From: Tetragonia tetragonoides | Taxonomy: Eukaryota; Streptophyta; Magnoliopsida; Caryophyllales; Aizoaceae | NCBI GenBank assembly: GCA_038025085.1 | Contig: CM076154.1 | Location: 21,524,501 to 21,588,500 of the forward strand | Direction: 5' to 3' | Length of the DNA stretch: 64,000 nucleotides | The notes under the pieces: generated by a model | Told to the model about the DNA's origin: nothing | Databases searched by the model: none | What the model saw: the letters and a program-made list of their open reading frames with translations, nothing else | Program-made: the position numbers and the translations under genes | Part shown: positions 60,720 through 64,000 of the stretch, piece by piece | How the letters are laid out: each line of letters opens with the position of its first letter | How positions within the stretch are numbered: position 1 is the stretch's first letter

Positions 60720-63700
60720 CTAAGCATAGAACCTTTTTAATTGATCCAGATCCATATTTATCCATTGGCTAAATTCGATCCCGTCTAAATCTGCCAATCT
60801 TGCAGCGCCACCTGTTAAGATCTTTGTGATGATAAACGGGCCCGACCAAAATTTGCCTCTTGGGTCAGTGACATTGACCCTTACTTCTTTAAGTACTAAG
60901 TCTCCAACCTTAAGGTCTCTCATTTTGAGCCTAGTTAGTCTGTTCTGATAGACTCTTACATTGTGCAAAGCTTGCAACCTTTTCTCATCCAGCAGGACTA
61001 ATTGGTCATAGCGGGCTTGGACCCAATCTACTTCTGGGATTTGACTTTCTAAAACGATCCTTAGAGATGGGATCTCTAGTTCGATTGGTAATACGACCTC
61101 CATTCCGTAAACCAGGGAGTATGGTGTTACTCTCGTTGATGCGCGAACTGATGTCCTATAACCCGAAAGTGCGAATGACAGCTTGTCTGGCCAGTCTTGA
61201 TAATTTTCGGACATACTTTCAATGATTTTCTTGATGTTTTTGTTGGCCGCCTCTACTACACCGTTTGTTTGCGGTCTGTAGGGAGATGACTTTCGATGCT
61301 GGATCTTAAACTGGGCTAAAAGCTCGATTACTTCTTTCATGAAGTGTGACCCATTATCACTGATGATTTCTTGGGGAACTCCATATCTAGCTATTATGTT
61401 ATTCTTAATGAACTTTACCACATGCTTTGCTTTGAGCTTTGCGTACGATTGCGCCTCGACCCATTTGGTAAAGTAGTCGATTGCGACTAGGATATATTCG
61501 TGGCCCCCTTTTCCTGTTGGGGTTATTTTGCGCATGATAACAATCCCCCAAGCTGAGAAAGGCCAAGGTGAGGTGAAGGTATATAATGGGCTTGGTGGTA
61601 GGCGTTGTAGATTGGCATGGGTCTGGCATTGTATGCATCTTTTGACAAACTCACAACAATCCTTCTCCATCGTTGTCCAATAATACCCGAGCCTTATTAT
61701 CTTCCTAGATAGCATCATACCGTCCATGTGCGCTCCACACACTCCTGCATGTACTTCTCTTAAAACCTTATGGGCCATTTCGGTACCTACGCAGCGGAGG
61801 TTGACTCCGTTTGGGCTTTTCTTGTATATTTCACCTTGTACTTCCAAGAATTGGGCCGCAAGCCTTCTGAGTGCTTTCTGGGTTCTAGGGCTAGAATCAG
61901 GAGGGTAGAGCTGGTAAACAAGTAGATTTTTTATATAGGTGTACCACTCATCTTCTTCATCGTGGAACACTTCCAGGGTGTCGCAATATGAAGGCTCGGA
62001 TCTCCTTTGTACACAGATGGGCATCATCCGAGTAGTTTCGGGTATGTTAATCATGCTTGCTAACTTAGCCAAGGCGTCTGCGAATTGATTATCTTCTCGT
62101 GGAAGGTATGTAAAGTGTATTTGATTGAAATACACTATGATCTTATCTAAGTATTCCTGGTAGAGTGCCAGGGATTCACTTTTAACCTTTCATATTTTGG
62201 AAATTTGGTTAATTATGAGAGACGAGTCCCCATAAACTCGGAGTGTCTTAATGCCAAGGCTTATGGCGGATTGCAGTCCTATTATGCAAGCTTCATATTC
62301 GGCGCCATTATTTGTGCCCTCATGGTCTAGCTTGACCGAAATGGGTGTGTGTGCACCTTTGGGGGATACTATCAGTATTCCTACTCCAAAACCCTTTTGG
62401 TTGGACGCTCCGTCGAAGTATAGCTGCCAAGTTTCGGTGTCTAAGGTCATAACCCCTTCGTCTGGGAAGTGGTATTCGTCCTTGTGATCTTGTTCGTTTA
62501 TGGCTTGGTCGGCCAGGTATTCCGAAATAGCATGCCCTTTTATGGCTTTTTGATGCTCAAACTTGAGGTCGAACTCTAAGAGGAGAACGGTCCACCTTGC
62601 TATTCTACCATTTAGTATGGGCTTTTCGAATATGTATTTCAAAGGATTTTCTCTTGATCTTATGTGGATCGTGTGTTGGAGCATGTAATGTCGTAACTTT
62701 TTGGTAGTTGCTACCAGTGCTAGACACGTCTTTTCCAGGGATGAGTAGCGAGTTTCATATTCCAGAAATTTCTTGCTTACATAGTATATTGCTTTCTCTT
62801 CCTTATCTACTTCTTGGGCTAGCATGGCCCCCATTGACGTTTCTGTGACCGTAAGGTAGAGGATTAGAGGCATGCTTGGGATGGGCGGTACTAGAATGGG
62901 TGGTTCGGATAAATAGGCTTTAATTTTGTCAAAGACCTTTTGGCATTGCTCGTCCCACTCCGTCTTTACCTCTTTTTTGAGTTTCTTGAATATGGGCTCA
63001 CAAGTGATAGTTAGCTTGGAGATGAACCTGCTAATGTACTGGATTCTTCCTAGGAAGCCTTTTATTTCTTTTTCCGTTTTCGGAGGTGGCATGTCTATTA
63101 TGGATTTAATCTTGGATAGATCAATTTCTATCCCTCTGGTGCTTATGAGAAATCCTAGAAGTTTGCCGGATGTAACTCCAAATGCGCACTTCTTGGGATT
63201 AAGCCTCATATTGTACTTCCTGAGCCTGTCAAAGAACTTTTGAAGTGAGGGTACATGCCCTTCTCTGTCTTTGGACTTTATGATCATATCATCTACGTAC
63301 ACTTCAGCCTCTTTATGCATCATATCATGGAGTAAAGTCGTAGCGGTTCTTTGGTATGTGGCTCGCGCATTCTTAAGCCCGAACGACATTACCGTATAGC
63401 AATAAGTGCCCCATTGTGTGATGAAAGTGGTTTTCTCTTCGTCCTCTTTGGCCATTAGGACTTGGTTATATCCTGCGTACCCGTCCATGAATGATAGAAG
63501 GGCGTGTCCTGCTGTGTTATCTACCGAGACGTCTATATAAGGCAAGGGAAAGTCATCTTTTGGGCTTGCTTTGTTCAGGTCCCTAAAATCTACACACATT
63601 CGGACCCGTCCGTCCTTTTTTGGGATTGGGACAATGTTGGCTATCCAATTGGGGTAATTGGCCACTCTTATGAAGCCTGCCTCTAGTTGTTTTTGGACTT

Positions 63701-64000
63701 CCTCCTTGATCTTAAGAGCCCACTCTGGCTTCATTCTTCTTAGCTTTTGTTTGACTGGTTTGCAGTCGGGGTTTAGCGGAATGGTATGCTGAGCAATTTT
63801 GCGGTCTATGCCTGGCATGTCCTTGTAGGACCAGGCGAAAACATCCGTATAATTCTTTAGGAGTGTTACGAATTGTTCGCGTTCATTAGATGTTAAAGAC
63901 AAGCCTATTTGCACGTGGCGAGGCTCATCATTAGTTGCAATGTTTATTGTCTCCGTTTCTTCGATTATTGAAGACTTTTGCTCATGTTCGATTAGTGCTT
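60720..64000 (-). pseudogene. pol: Gypsy pol of element B (RT, two RNase H, INT), nearly open
   Basis: Read right to left and continuing beyond the window. RT: VDFRDLNKASPKDD, FGLKNARATYQR and active site YVDD (about 63300). Gypsy RNase H, then a second RNase H with WQLYFDGASNQKG. Integrase: HAGVCGAHMDG and CIQCQTH zinc region, then the core with SDNGSHF and NGVVEAANK, and a C-terminal GDLVLKEVR. The whole is one frame from the right edge to 60720, broken only by a TGA near 62190, at a position where element A has Trp. The first catalytic Asp of integrase is Val here (WGIVIM, about 61550), where element A has WGIDII. Protease and gag are outside the window or lost. Confidence 0.93.

Overview
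This window is plant nuclear DNA made almost entirely of nested transposable elements. I see no host gene that I would defend. The evidence for a large, repeat-rich angiosperm genome is: plant-type LINE, Ty3/gypsy Tat-lineage and Sirevirus-type Ty1/copia proteins; CACTA termini; GT-AG spliced ORFs; long solo LTRs; and many small target-site duplications (TSDs). I do not name a species.

Layout. (1) Positions 236-31142 hold a minus-strand LINE that has been split twice. A 1.19-kb CACTA element (1255-2446, TSD ATA) sits in its reverse transcriptase. A 26.8-kb Tat-type gypsy element, 'element A' (3789-30575, TSD CGTAG), sits in its endonuclease. (2) Element A has two LTRs of about 1.55 kb and a PBS. 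A perfect (ATT)67 tract and a 69-bp minisatellite occupy the place where gag should be. It then carries a broken pol (+) and two spliced antisense genes (-): a DUF7745-like ORF and a plant-mobile-domain (PMD) ORF. A higher-order tandem array, a PPT and the 3' LTR follow. (3) An 11.3-kb Sirevirus-like copia element (16088-27416, TSD CCCGA) is inserted exactly at the first splice donor of A's antisense PMD gene. It carries gag, pol and an env-position ORF with its own TATA box. (4) Positions 31148-44555 are three stacked LTR insertions, all with perfect TSDs: a 3.57-kb solo LTR (GACAT), a 6.2-kb non-coding LTR element with unequal LTRs (TGCCA), and a 3.18-kb solo LTR (TTATT). (5) From 45106 to the end there is a second Tat family, B/C. 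A plus-strand LTR (carrying a SINE) and gag are joined head-on to an inverted, truncated LTR. A minus-strand element follows whose antisense PMD and DUF7745-like genes therefore lie on the plus strand, and whose pol runs off the right edge. The B-copy PMD gene is interrupted by a CACTA-like insertion.

How the parts relate. Elements A and B independently show the same plan: pol, then a convergent DUF7745-like gene, then a PMD gene in the same antisense orientation, then a tandem array, PPT and LTR. The most interesting signal is a GC-rich block of AGCGG/CCGCT motifs. It lies upstream of the LTR transcription start and also upstream of both antisense genes, in both families, and each family has its own version (A: AAGCGG..CCGCTTG; B: CAGCGGCTGA..GCCGCTG). 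This suggests a promoter module shared, and kept alike, between the sense and antisense units of one retrotransposon. Nested order and LTR divergence counted by eye (A about 9%, copia about 3%) agree that the order was LINE, then A, then copia.
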